Assembly (NCBI GenBank): GCA_021161405.1 | Contig: JAGHAR010000107.1 | Location: 1-6,586 of the forward strand | DNA: 6,586 bases | Direction of reading: 5' to 3' | Origin: Candidatus Iainarchaeum sp. | GTDB taxonomy: Archaea > Iainarchaeota > Iainarchaeia > Iainarchaeales > JAGHAR01 | Translations under genes and position numbers: made by a program | Notes under the pieces: model-generated | The model's input: the letters and a program-made list of their open reading frames with translations, nothing else | What the model was told of the DNA's origin: nothing | Database searches by the model: none | Shown: positions 1-3,765 of the stretch, piece by piece | Position numbering within the stretch: the first letter of the stretch is position 1 | Layout: each line of letters begins with the position of its first letter

Positions 1-156
1 ATAGTCTCTTCCAATTTCATCGAGATATATTTCTATTAATTCTGATTTTCGTATTGATAAACCATGTGTACTAAGATTAAGGACTGTAAATCGAAATTTT
101 GCATAAAGAGGGATTGTTTCTGTCTCTTTAAATGTGGTAAATCTAACTTTGATCAT
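1..156 (-). CDS. Hypothetical protein, 3' end cut by window edge
   Basis: The visible part is 52 codons, open to the left edge, starting MIKVRFTTFKETETIPLY. I do not recognise the family. The start is well supported: ATG at 154-156 shares an ATGA with the stop codon of the upstream 130-aa gene (4-nt overlap), and a GAGGAGG Shine-Dalgarno lies about 11 nt upstream inside the end of that gene. The fragment alternates short beta-like stretches (IKVRFTTF, KFRFTVLNL) with a basic/acidic helix-like end (RKSELIEIYLDEIG). It is the last visible member of the leftward operon and is probably translationally coupled to the gene before it. Function unknown; the rest of the protein is outside the window. 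Confidence 0.75.
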   Translation of the reverse strand, partial: MIKVRFTTFKETETIPLYAKFRFTVLNLSTHGLSIRKSELIEIYLDEIGRDY

Positions 157-545
157 TCCTTCTTTTCCTCCTCAAGAACATCTTTGAAGATAAGTTCAAA
201 GAGCCATTTGTTATATCTACTTGTATTTTTGTCATCACCAAATAAATGAGCAAGAGTAGCTCTATACTTTCTTTTTTCTTCAAAAAGTAATTCTGGCTTA
301 TCTTTGTATCTCAAATAGAACTCACAGGCAGATTTGATGCGTTGTTTAACATTCTTAATAAGTGTTATCATAGTTTGAACTTCAGTTTTTCTCCAGAGTA
401 GTTTATATTTATACAAGTTTATAATATCTTCTCTTCTAAACAATTTTTCATCTTTCTTAATTTCGTATAGCTCTTCTTCAATTTGTTGTATTTCGTCTTT
501 TAGCCTGCTTATTGTGTCTTCAAAATTCAAAGGTTTTGGTTTCAT
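153..545 (-). CDS. Small charged coiled-coil protein, unknown function
   Basis: This encodes 130 aa. ATG at 543-545 follows a GAGGTGAG Shine-Dalgarno that overlaps the stop codon of the YopX-family gene upstream (4-nt gap). Residues about 8-32 form a strongly predicted coiled coil (SRLKDEIQQIEEELYEIKKD), followed by more charged helices to about residue 100 and an acidic/basic tail ending EEEKKE. There is no signal peptide, membrane segment or Cys cluster. A cytoplasmic, helix-rich oligomer is likely, but I recognise no family and assign no function. The position next to YopX fits the accessory/early module of a virus. The gene end carries the ribosome-binding site of the next gene. Confidence 0.85.
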   Translation of the reverse strand: MKPKPLNFEDTISRLKDEIQQIEEELYEIKKDEKLFRREDIINLYKYKLLWRKTEVQTMITLIKNVKQRIKSACEFYLRYKDKPELLFEEKRKYRATLAHLFGDDKNTSRYNKWLFELIFKDVLEEEKKE

Positions 546-549
546 ATTC

Positions 550-894
550 TCACCTCAGAAGTTCAGGATTTTCATAGATATTGCCTATCACTTCTGATTC
601 GGCAAGCTCTTTTGCCCAATCTTGAATGTAGCTCTCATATTCATCTTCCCATTTCAGTATGAAGCCACCATTTTTCCAAATAACCACAGCGTTCATGTTT
701 CTTCCGTATGCAACCGCTTCGACATGTACAATATCTCCATCATAGATTTCCTTACCTTTTTTATCCTTCAAACCTATGTATCCCATAAGAATATTACTTC
801 TCTGAAGTGTATTAAGATCTATGTATTTTATATCTTCCCAATCCATCATTACTTTATTTTTTGTGTCAAAAGCTCTGAATTTTATCTCTTTCAT
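550..894 (-). CDS. YopX-family phage protein
   Basis: This 114-aa protein has the full YopX-family signature. It opens with IKFRAFD (residues 4-10). The central motif GYIGLKDKKGKEIYDGDIV sits at about 38-56, followed by a small beta-barrel stretch (AVVIWKNGGFILKW), and it closes with EVIGNIYENPELL (101-113). YopX proteins are common in phages and prophages, named after a Bacillus SPbeta gene, and have no established biochemical role. Length is close to, or slightly under, the usual 120-150 aa, and it appears complete. The start is firm: GGAGGTGA lies just upstream and ATG at 892-894 overlaps the stop of the preceding gene (ATGA). Finding it in an operon with archaeal-type promoter and zinc ribbons is notable. 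Family call is near certain; the role is unknown. Confidence 0.95.
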   Translation of the reverse strand: MKEIKFRAFDTKNKVMMDWEDIKYIDLNTLQRSNILMGYIGLKDKKGKEIYDGDIVHVEAVAYGRNMNAVVIWKNGGFILKWEDEYESYIQDWAKELAESEVIGNIYENPELLR

Positions 895-1280
895 TTTTTC
901 ACCTCCTCAAAATTTACATATCTTTTTTTACCTAACCATATTAACATTTCTGCACAAGCATTTGGTAGTGAGTCATCTGCAAAAGTAATTGGACATCTAT
1001 TGCTTTCAAGATCATAATATGAAATAAGCCACTGTGTCGGATCAGGTCTATCTATATCCAGCCAGAGTTCTTTCCCCTCGGTTTCTATCGAAACAGGTAA
1101 CAATTCAAGTAATTCAGTCGTTGTTGGTGCTATAATTAGATCATCTGACGGTGTTCCCCAAACATAGGTTAATTCTTTCCCATCCCAGTACATACCTTCA
1201 TCTTCATACTCTAATCCAAGTTCTTTAAGTTTTTTACAGAGTTTTTTATCTGGTACGCACTCTTTAAGGTTAAATTTCAT
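891..1280 (-). CDS. Phage 'LLELLP' family hypothetical protein
   Basis: This encodes 129 aa starting MKFNLKECVPDKKL. The pattern matches an uncharacterised family I know from phages and prophages: an N-terminal KKLKELGLEYEDEGMYW, a central TTTELLELLPVSI (here near residues 54-66), a W-x-I-x-YY strand, and a C-terminal helix NACAEMLIWLGKK. Its function is not established. The frame extends upstream to an ATG at 1347-1349 (152 aa), but I prefer ATG 1278-1280. GGTGAG lies exactly 4 nt before it, as in the rest of the operon. The upstream segment is instead used, in another frame, by the 43-aa zinc-ribbon gene, and family homologues begin near here as I recall them. Overlaps: 11 nt with that gene, 4 nt with YopX. 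Confidence 0.85.
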   Translation of the reverse strand: MKFNLKECVPDKKLCKKLKELGLEYEDEGMYWDGKELTYVWGTPSDDLIIAPTTTELLELLPVSIETEGKELWLDIDRPDPTQWLISYYDLESNRCPITFADDSLPNACAEMLIWLGKKRYVNFEEVKK

Positions 1281-1401
1281 TTTTCTCACCTTTTTTAAGT
1301 TTTTGTATATGTCCGCATCTCGGGCATTCAAAAAATAGTTCTTCATCATATTCTATATGAGGTTCTACTAATTTTATACCACATTTTTCACATTTTATCA
1401 T
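1270..1401 (-). CDS. Tiny zinc-ribbon protein (43 aa)
   Basis: This short reading frame encodes a 43-aa protein with two CxxC knuckles, CEKCG (residues 4-8) and CPRCG (26-30), spaced as in a zinc ribbon. The rest is short and charged (EYDEELFFE between the knuckles, KLKKGEKNE at the end). ATG at 1399-1401 is preceded by a GAGAGGTG ribosome-binding site. The 3' end overlaps the next gene by 11 nt and contains that gene's Shine-Dalgarno, so the two are probably coupled. Zinc-ribbon microproteins of this sort in viruses and archaea can bind DNA, RNA or a protein partner; which applies here is not visible. Two intact CxxC pairs in the one frame that also has a proper RBS make a chance ORF unlikely. 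Confidence 0.82.
   Translation of the reverse strand: MIKCEKCGIKLVEPHIEYDEELFFECPRCGHIQKLKKGEKNEI
1285..1290 (-). promoter_or_regulatory. RBS deciding the start of the 129-aa gene
   Basis: The bottom strand reads GGTGAG followed by four A residues and then ATG (1278-1280). The same spacing recurs across the operon, and no comparable site precedes the more upstream in-frame ATG at 1347-1349. This favours the 129-aa product over the 152-aa version. Confidence 0.8.
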
Positions 1402-1415
1402 TTTTTACACCTCTC

Positions 1416-1430
1416 CAAAAAAGAAAAAAA
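1416..1430 (-). terminator. Possible oligo-T terminator or attenuator inside the operon
   Basis: On the bottom strand a run of seven T, one C and six T lies between the stop of the 138-aa gene (1443) and the ribosome-binding site of the 43-aa zinc-ribbon gene. Archaeal RNA polymerase terminates intrinsically at oligo-T tracts without needing a hairpin, and none is visible. It could partly terminate the operon transcript and lower expression of the five downstream genes. It could equally be a chance low-complexity stretch in AT-rich DNA; I see no separate promoter just after it. Confidence 0.35.
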
Positions 1431-1442
1431 GGAAGCATTTTC

Positions 1443-1859
1443 TTACCTCAGTAGTTTTCTAAGCTTCTTTATTATTTTATCCGCCTGTTCGTAGTTCAGA
1501 TTTTCTGTTTTTACGCTTGTAGTTCCTGTTACATCTTTGAAAATCCCTATAACCTCATCTGTTAGTTCTAATTTATTTGCTCTTCCTATCATGTCTTTAA
1601 TGTACTTTATCATATTCTGAGTGGGCTTTGAATCGCTTTTTGAGTCTTTTTTCATGTCTCTCGTGTCTTTCTGGCTTCTTTCATTTGATATTTTCTGTGA
1701 GATGTACAATCTCAATACGCCGTCAATGTAGCTTTGAAACAACGGTGGGTTTGGAATAATCCCGCCATCATGTACCAGATCTTTCGGGTTCAGGCCAAGT
1801 TCGCTGTAGATTTCGTTCATGACTGAAAACGCTTCCTCGAGTGCTTTTCTATATATCAA
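1443..1859 (-). CDS. Protein with GemA/ERF-tail-like C-terminal domain
   Basis: This encodes 138 aa from a TTG start at 1857-1859. The N-terminal 60 residues are helical. Residues about 60-78 form a hydrophilic Lys/Asp/Ser linker (QKDTRDMKKDSKSDSK). The C-terminal 60 residues read TQNMIKYIKDMIGRANKL ... LNYEQADKIIKKLRKLL. That 'T-x-x-Q...YI..L ... L...QA..lI..L' layout resembles a small helical module found in phage DNA-metabolism proteins, such as Mu GemA-type proteins and the tails of some recombination proteins. The resemblance is from pattern memory and weak, so a DNA-linked role is inference. A GTG three codons upstream is in frame, but it lies inside the AGGAGGTGAT ribosome-binding site, so TTG is the plausible start. 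The gene overlaps the preceding one by 11 nt. Confidence 0.8.
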   Translation of the reverse strand: MIYRKALEEAFSVMNEIYSELGLNPKDLVHDGGIIPNPPLFQSYIDGVLRLYISQKISNERSQKDTRDMKKDSKSDSKPTQNMIKYIKDMIGRANKLELTDEVIGIFKDVTGTTSVKTENLNYEQADKIIKKLRKLLR

Positions 1860-2013
1860 GCTTATCACCTCCTTTATTTTTTTCTTCCAAGACCCTCATC
1901 TTCACGATTGCATCTCTCAATCGCTTCAGGTCCCACATTGTCTCGCAGTTGTATTTTACACAAACTTTCCATGCGAGACAGATTTTTTCAAACTCTTTTT
2001 CTGATATTTCCAC
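1849..2013 (-). CDS. Small helical protein (54 aa, GTG start), unknown
   Basis: This encodes 54 aa beginning MEISEKEFEKICLAW and ending KGGDKLDI. GTG at 2011-2013 lies 4 nt after a GAGGTGAT ribosome-binding site, the operon's usual spacing. The ATG two bases nearer the RBS opens a frame of only 19 codons. The protein looks like two amphipathic helices (EKEFEKICLAWKVCV and MWDLKRLRDAIVKMRVLEEK) joined by a short loop. Three Cys (12, 18, 23) do not form a CxxC pair. Its 3' end overlaps the next gene by 11 nt and supplies that gene's Shine-Dalgarno: the GGD codons are the RBS. I recognise no family. Being short and non-ATG, it is easily missed; without it there would be an unexplained gap in an otherwise gapless operon. 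Confidence 0.75.
   Translation of the reverse strand: MEISEKEFEKICLAWKVCVKYNCETMWDLKRLRDAIVKMRVLEEKNKGGDKLDI
1864..1873 (-). promoter_or_regulatory. RBS setting a TTG start for the 138-aa gene
   Basis: The bottom strand carries AGGAGGTGAT, an almost complete match to the 3' end of 16S rRNA, followed by AAGC and TTG. The in-frame GTG that would lengthen the protein by three residues is part of this site itself, so it cannot be the normal start. Confidence 0.8.
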
Positions 2014-2017
2014 ATAT

Positions 2018-2025
2018 ATCACCTC
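2018..2025 (-). promoter_or_regulatory. RBS setting the GTG start of the 54-aa gene
   Basis: GAGGTGAT on the bottom strand sits four bases before GTG 2011-2013. It lies in the 13-nt gap between the 50-aa and 54-aa genes, so it is not explained by coding constraint. Confidence 0.75.
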
Positions 2026-2026
2026 T

Positions 2027-2179
2027 TCAGAAATTTTTTCTTGTTTTTTCTACATTTATTCCGATTTTTTCTAATTTTTTCAGAACTTCATCGATCTCAT
2101 TTTCTGAGACCTCGATCCTGATCACATACTCATACATATTCTTATTGTAATTTTGAGCTTTATAAACTTTTGCATTCAC
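2027..2179 (-). CDS. Small beta-alpha-beta protein (50 aa, GTG start), unknown
   Basis: This encodes 50 aa beginning MNAKVYKAQNYNKNMYEY. The frame stays open to an ATG at 2213-2215 (62 aa). A GAGGTGAT ribosome-binding site lies 3 nt before GTG 2177-2179 instead, and the longer version would overlap the upstream gene by 32 nt, unlike its neighbours. The predicted fold is beta (YEYVIRIEVS), helix (ENEIDEVLKKLEKIG), beta (INVEKTRK). This half-ferredoxin/ACT-like layout usually works as a dimer or small binding module. No family recognised and no catalytic motif visible. Only 4 nt separate it from the stop of the upstream gene. Confidence 0.78.
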   Translation of the reverse strand: MNAKVYKAQNYNKNMYEYVIRIEVSENEIDEVLKKLEKIGINVEKTRKNF

Positions 2180-2182
2180 TCG

Positions 2183-2190
2183 ATCACCTC
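2183..2190 (-). promoter_or_regulatory. RBS setting the GTG start of the 50-aa gene
   Basis: GAGGTGAT on the bottom strand overlaps the stop codon of the upstream 113-aa gene and lies three bases before GTG 2177-2179. This argues for the 50-aa rather than the 62-aa product and implies coupled translation. Confidence 0.72.
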
Positions 2191-2525
2191 TGTGGATACT
2201 CTTTATTGAGCTCATCTATTCTACGATTGTAGAATTTTATGGCACTGTCGATATCATCAAACTCCTTCAATGTGTGTTCATAACAATCGCTGTAACTCGG
2301 ATCTCCTTCCTGCCTCCATTCTTCTATGACAGCGTATTTTTCCTTTTTTCTTCCGTAACAAGGAAGAATTTTCACAAGGTATAATTCTCTTGTAGTATAT
2401 GGAGTTGTCTCAAAAATTTCATAGAAATTCTCTGCAAATTGGCAATAGATATAGCAGTCGTATTCCTTGTTCAGCCAGTGTGGCGAAACAAGGAATCTTT
2501 CAGGTGAACTCCATTTAATTTTCAT
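2184..2525 (-). CDS. Hypothetical acidic aromatic-rich protein
   Basis: This encodes 113 aa, starting MKIKWSSPERFLVSPHW. ATG 2523-2525 overlaps the stop of the zinc-ribbon gene (ATGA) and follows a GAGGTGAT site. The protein is rich in Tyr, Trp and Phe. The first half looks like a beta sheet (YDCYIYCQF, TTRELYLVKILPCY, KYAVIEEWRQ). The second half ends in a helix with DDIDSAIKFYNRRIDELNKEYP, resembling the closing helix of small phage proteins that track 'row/column'-type data, but no named family comes to mind. Four Cys are scattered and not paired. Function unknown; the compact operon position is the main evidence that it is real, together with a good RBS. Confidence 0.85.
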   Translation of the reverse strand: MKIKWSSPERFLVSPHWLNKEYDCYIYCQFAENFYEIFETTPYTTRELYLVKILPCYGRKKEKYAVIEEWRQEGDPSYSDCYEHTLKEFDDIDSAIKFYNRRIDELNKEYPQR

Positions 2526-2716
2526 TCAATCACCTCATAACTTTCTTTTTTTCTTTTGTACATGCACTTTGGACAGCAGACATACTCATCCTCGTCTGCT
2601 TGTCCTGTATACTTCCAGATATACCCGCAGTGCGGGCATATCAACTTTATTTCTTTCTTTTTAAAAACTTTTTTTAACATTTCTAAACCTTCTTTGTTTA
2701 AATATTTGATATTCAT
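2522..2716 (-). CDS. Archaeal-type zinc-ribbon protein (64 aa)
   Basis: This encodes 64 aa. A basic N-terminal helix (KEGLEMLKKVFKKKEIK, residues 8-24) precedes a zinc ribbon, CPHCGYIWKYTG (27-38) and CCPKC (47-51). The metal ligands are most likely C27, C30, C48 and C51. The 'CPxCGYxWxYxG ... CPxC' form recurs in short proteins of archaea and archaeal viruses, often as the zinc end of nucleic-acid-binding proteins. A DNA- or RNA-binding role, helped by the Lys-rich helix, is therefore inferred. ATG 2714-2716 overlaps the stop of the upstream gene by 4 nt, with a weaker GGAGATGAT site before it. An internal Met13 is a less likely start. Its own 3' end overlaps the following gene by 4 nt. Confidence 0.85.
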   Translation of the reverse strand: MNIKYLNKEGLEMLKKVFKKKEIKLICPHCGYIWKYTGQADEDEYVCCPKCMYKRKKESYEVIE

Positions 2717-2907
2717 TTGATCATCTCCTCAAGTTCATTAAGTTTTTCTAACACTTTTTCAAAATATATATTCAATACTTTCCTCACATGTTCGATATGT
2801 GTATCTTCCTTCATTGCAAGTCTTTCATCTATACATACTGCCGCCATATTTGTGAGAGCTGCACATACTTCAGCTCTCTTTTTTTCAATTTTTTCTTCAT
2901 TACTCAT
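2713..2907 (-). CDS. Small helical protein (64 aa), unknown
   Basis: This encodes 64 aa beginning MSNEEKIEKKRAEVC. It looks entirely alpha-helical. A charged first helix leads to a hydrophobic Ala/Met/Cys stretch (VCAALTNMAAVCIDERLAM, about residues 14-32) and then a long amphipathic helix to the end (VRKVLNIYFEKVLEKLNELEEM), which suggests a coiled-coil dimer or a partner-binding protein. There is no membrane segment of sufficient length. ATG 2905-2907 directly abuts the stop codon of the upstream gene (no intergenic bases), and GGAGGTGG lies 5 nt before it within that gene. Second gene of the operon. No family recognised. Confidence 0.85.
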   Translation of the reverse strand: MSNEEKIEKKRAEVCAALTNMAAVCIDERLAMKEDTHIEHVRKVLNIYFEKVLEKLNELEEMIK

Positions 2908-3231
2908 TTATTCCACCTCCACACAAATGAGCTGATCTCTCACTACTCCTTTGACCATGAGGGGCTTTCTTTCATAGTATATCTTTCCATCCTGTACGAA
3001 AAACTCGTCAATTGTGTCTCTGACCATCCTTTTTGCTTCTTCTCTTGTGATTATTCCTGCTTTCACAATTCTGGCGAGTGTTGGAACTATGTCATATTTG
3101 TATGTTTGAATTTCTTTGTATTCATTTTTTCCCGCTACTTTTATTTTTATTGTTACTGGTTCACCCACCAGTCCGGGTGTGCGTGTCTCTCGCACATCGC
3201 TTTTGTTTGTGTTCTCGTTTTCGTCTTTCAT
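2908..3231 (-). CDS. First gene of the leftward operon, unknown
   Basis: This encodes 107 aa. A polar, probably disordered N-terminus (residues 1-20, KDENENTNKSDVRETRTPG) precedes a compact domain. That domain has a beta pair (PVTIKIKVAGKNEYKEIQTY), a helical segment (DIVPTLARIVKAGIITREEAKRMVRDTI) and closing beta strands (FFVQDGKIYYER, GVVRDQLICVEVE). The mix could suit a small regulator or anti-host protein, but I recognise no family and see no HTH or catalytic motif. ATG 3229-3231 follows AGGTGAG at 3237-3243. As the promoter-proximal gene behind the BRE/TATA at 3265-3280, it should be the best-expressed early product of the operon. Confidence 0.85.
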   Translation of the reverse strand: MKDENENTNKSDVRETRTPGLVGEPVTIKIKVAGKNEYKEIQTYKYDIVPTLARIVKAGIITREEAKRMVRDTIDEFFVQDGKIYYERKPLMVKGVVRDQLICVEVE

Positions 3232-3242
3232 TTTTTCTCACC

Positions 3243-3257
3243 TACATATACTATGTA
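3243..3257. promoter_or_regulatory. Palindrome over the predicted start of the leftward operon
   Basis: TACATA and TATGTA form perfect 6-bp arms around a central TAC. Counting about 29 nt from the first base of the leftward TATA box puts transcription start near 3244, inside this site, so a bound protein would block initiation. The 9-bp sequence TACTATGTA in its right part recurs exactly at 3317-3325. Operator function is inference. Confidence 0.4.
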
Positions 3258-3264
3258 TGTTTCC

Positions 3265-3280
3265 CTTTAAAAACTTTTCG
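3265..3280 (-). promoter_or_regulatory. Archaeal BRE/TATA promoter of the leftward operon
   Basis: On the bottom strand CGAAAAG (BRE-like, 3274-3280) runs straight into TTTTTAAA (TATA-like, 3266-3273). The TATA box lies about 35 nt before the first ATG (3231), which leaves a leader of roughly 14 nt that includes the AGGTGAG ribosome-binding site. This geometry is typical of archaeal promoters. I find no equally convincing bacterial -35/-10 pair at this spacing. Confidence 0.65.
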
Positions 3281-3300
3281 GTGTAACAACGTTGTATAAC
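3281..3300. repeat. Imperfect palindrome directly behind the leftward BRE
   Basis: GTGTAACAAC and GTTGTATAAC are near inverted repeats (7 of 10 positions pair), with a perfect 10-bp core ACAACGTTGT at 3286-3295. The site abuts the BRE of the operon promoter. In archaea, sites immediately upstream of the BRE are the usual place for activators, so an activator or dual regulator site is a fair guess. Confidence 0.4.
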
Positions 3301-3512
3301 TTCTTATGTCTGTCTGTACTATGTAATTATACCAATTTTTCGTACTATTGTAGAATATGAAAAGTGCAATGATCGTATTTTTAGTATACTATATATAGCG
3401 TTCCATAAGTTCTAAGACACTAATACTTCAACCTCACATCTCAGATCCACATCACAGAGATAAAATACATACATAACACCTTTATTTTAGAAATAGAGGT
3501 AAAATTTAGCTC
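3301..3512. other. Gene-free stretch with short palindromes, no gene seen
   Basis: I find no convincing gene here on either strand. It contains three TACTAT-type elements (3317-3325, 3343-3348 and within TAGTATACTA), the perfect 10-bp palindrome TAGTATACTA at 3382-3391 followed by a TATATA run, and a loosely repeated pyrimidine/CA-rich part around 3434-3460. It is the left half of a control region of about 530 nt and could hold regulator sites or part of an origin; nothing in it proves either. Confidence 0.4.
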
Positions 3513-3527
3513 TTAAGATATATAAAA
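3513..3527 (+). promoter_or_regulatory. Candidate rightward TATA promoter
   Basis: TATATAAAA at 3519-3527 is a good archaeal TATA box, preceded by a mediocre BRE (TTAAGA). Predicted start is near 3548, inside the CTCTCAG cluster that follows. No gene begins soon after it, so if active it makes either a long leader for the 51-aa gene or a short non-coding RNA. Confidence 0.35.
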
Positions 3528-3534
3528 TCCGATC

Positions 3535-3565
3535 CTCTCAGAATGCTCTCAGAACCACTGAGAGC
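3535..3565. repeat. Three phased CTCTCAG half-sites with an 8-bp inverted repeat
   Basis: CTCTCAG occurs at 3535-3541 and 3546-3552 in direct orientation, and its complement CTGAGAG at 3558-3564. The second and third copies lie in a perfect 8-bp inverted repeat, GCTCTCAG / CTGAGAGC (3545-3552, 3558-3565), with a 5-nt gap. The copies are 11 and 12 bp apart, about one helical turn, so they face the same side of the DNA. This looks like a regulator binding site over the predicted start of the TATA box at 3519; as RNA it could instead form a hairpin. Confidence 0.5.
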
Positions 3566-3602
3566 TTGAATTTCTAACGATCTCACTTTTCAAAAGAGGG
3601 GG

Positions 3603-3613
3603 TAATATAAATA
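3603..3613 (+). promoter_or_regulatory. Weak second rightward TATA-like element
   Basis: TAATATAAATA follows a G-rich stretch (GAGGGGG) that is a poor BRE. The predicted start near 3635 falls in the middle of the hairpin at 3621-3645. It is listed because the palindrome-over-start arrangement recurs, but in such AT-rich DNA it may be coincidence. Confidence 0.22.
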
Positions 3614-3620
3614 TACGTCT

Positions 3621-3645
3621 GCGATTAAGATCGTGTCTTATTCGC
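3621..3645. repeat. Strong hairpin / inverted repeat
   Basis: GCGATTAAGA (3621-3630) and TCTTATTCGC (3636-3645) pair at 9 of 10 positions around a 5-nt loop TCGTG, with a single T-T mismatch. It is the most stable dyad in the control region and is followed 16 nt later by an oligo-T tract. It could be a regulator site, an RNA terminator stem or part of an origin. Confidence 0.5.
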
Positions 3646-3660
3646 AAAATTATGAGGTCG

Positions 3661-3690
3661 TTTTTTTAGAGTTTTTTAAAAAATCTCTTT
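3661..3690 (+). terminator. Oligo-T / AT-dyad tract, possible terminator
   Basis: Seven T at 3661-3667 are followed by AGAG, six T, six A and TCTCTTT, a weak bulged dyad of almost pure A/T. Oligo-T tracts terminate archaeal transcription, so a rightward RNA starting at 3519-3613 promoters could end here, before the 51-aa gene's own promoter. The same easily melted stretch would also suit an origin unwinding element. Neither use is proven. Confidence 0.3.
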
Positions 3691-3730
3691 AAATTTAACT
3701 TCTTTAGTTTTACATGTCTGTAAAAGAATA

Positions 3731-3744
3731 GAAAAGTATATAAA
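3731..3744 (+). promoter_or_regulatory. Archaeal BRE/TATA promoter of the 51-aa gene
   Basis: GAAAAG (3731-3736, BRE) directly precedes TATATAAA (3737-3744, TATA), a near-consensus archaeal core promoter and the best in the window. About 29 nt from the first T of the TATA box is 3766, exactly the A of the ATG. The transcript is therefore predicted to be leaderless, which fits the absence of a GGTGA site before this gene. Confidence 0.7.
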
Positions 3745-3765
3745 TCTCACAGTAGAAAAGAGATC

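Noticed and set aside
622..1017. 131-codon open frame on the top strand
   Set aside because: It is antisense to the YopX and LLELLP genes, has no promoter or ribosome-binding site, and its F/I/S-rich protein is the usual shadow of A-rich coding strands.
2788..3270. 160-codon open frame on the top strand, Phe/Cys-rich
   Set aside because: It is opposite two well-supported operon genes and their promoter; no RBS; apparent hydrophobicity is a by-product of the complementary Lys/Glu-rich coding.
3412..3474. 20-codon ATG frame on the bottom strand behind AAAGGTGTT
   Set aside because: There is an SD-like sequence, but the peptide is very short, no promoter is visible upstream and there is no recognisable content; kept as noise in a control region.
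3633..3692. 19-codon GTG frame at the start predicted from the weak TATA element at 3606
   Set aside because: The promoter is poor, the start is non-ATG and the frame runs through a hairpin and T tract; more likely structural DNA or RNA than coding.
3281..3765. tRNA gene, CRISPR array or att site in the control region
   Set aside because: No T-loop (GGTTC-type) consensus or cloverleaf was found, no regularly spaced repeats of 20-40 nt, and no duplicated tRNA 3' end that would mark integration.
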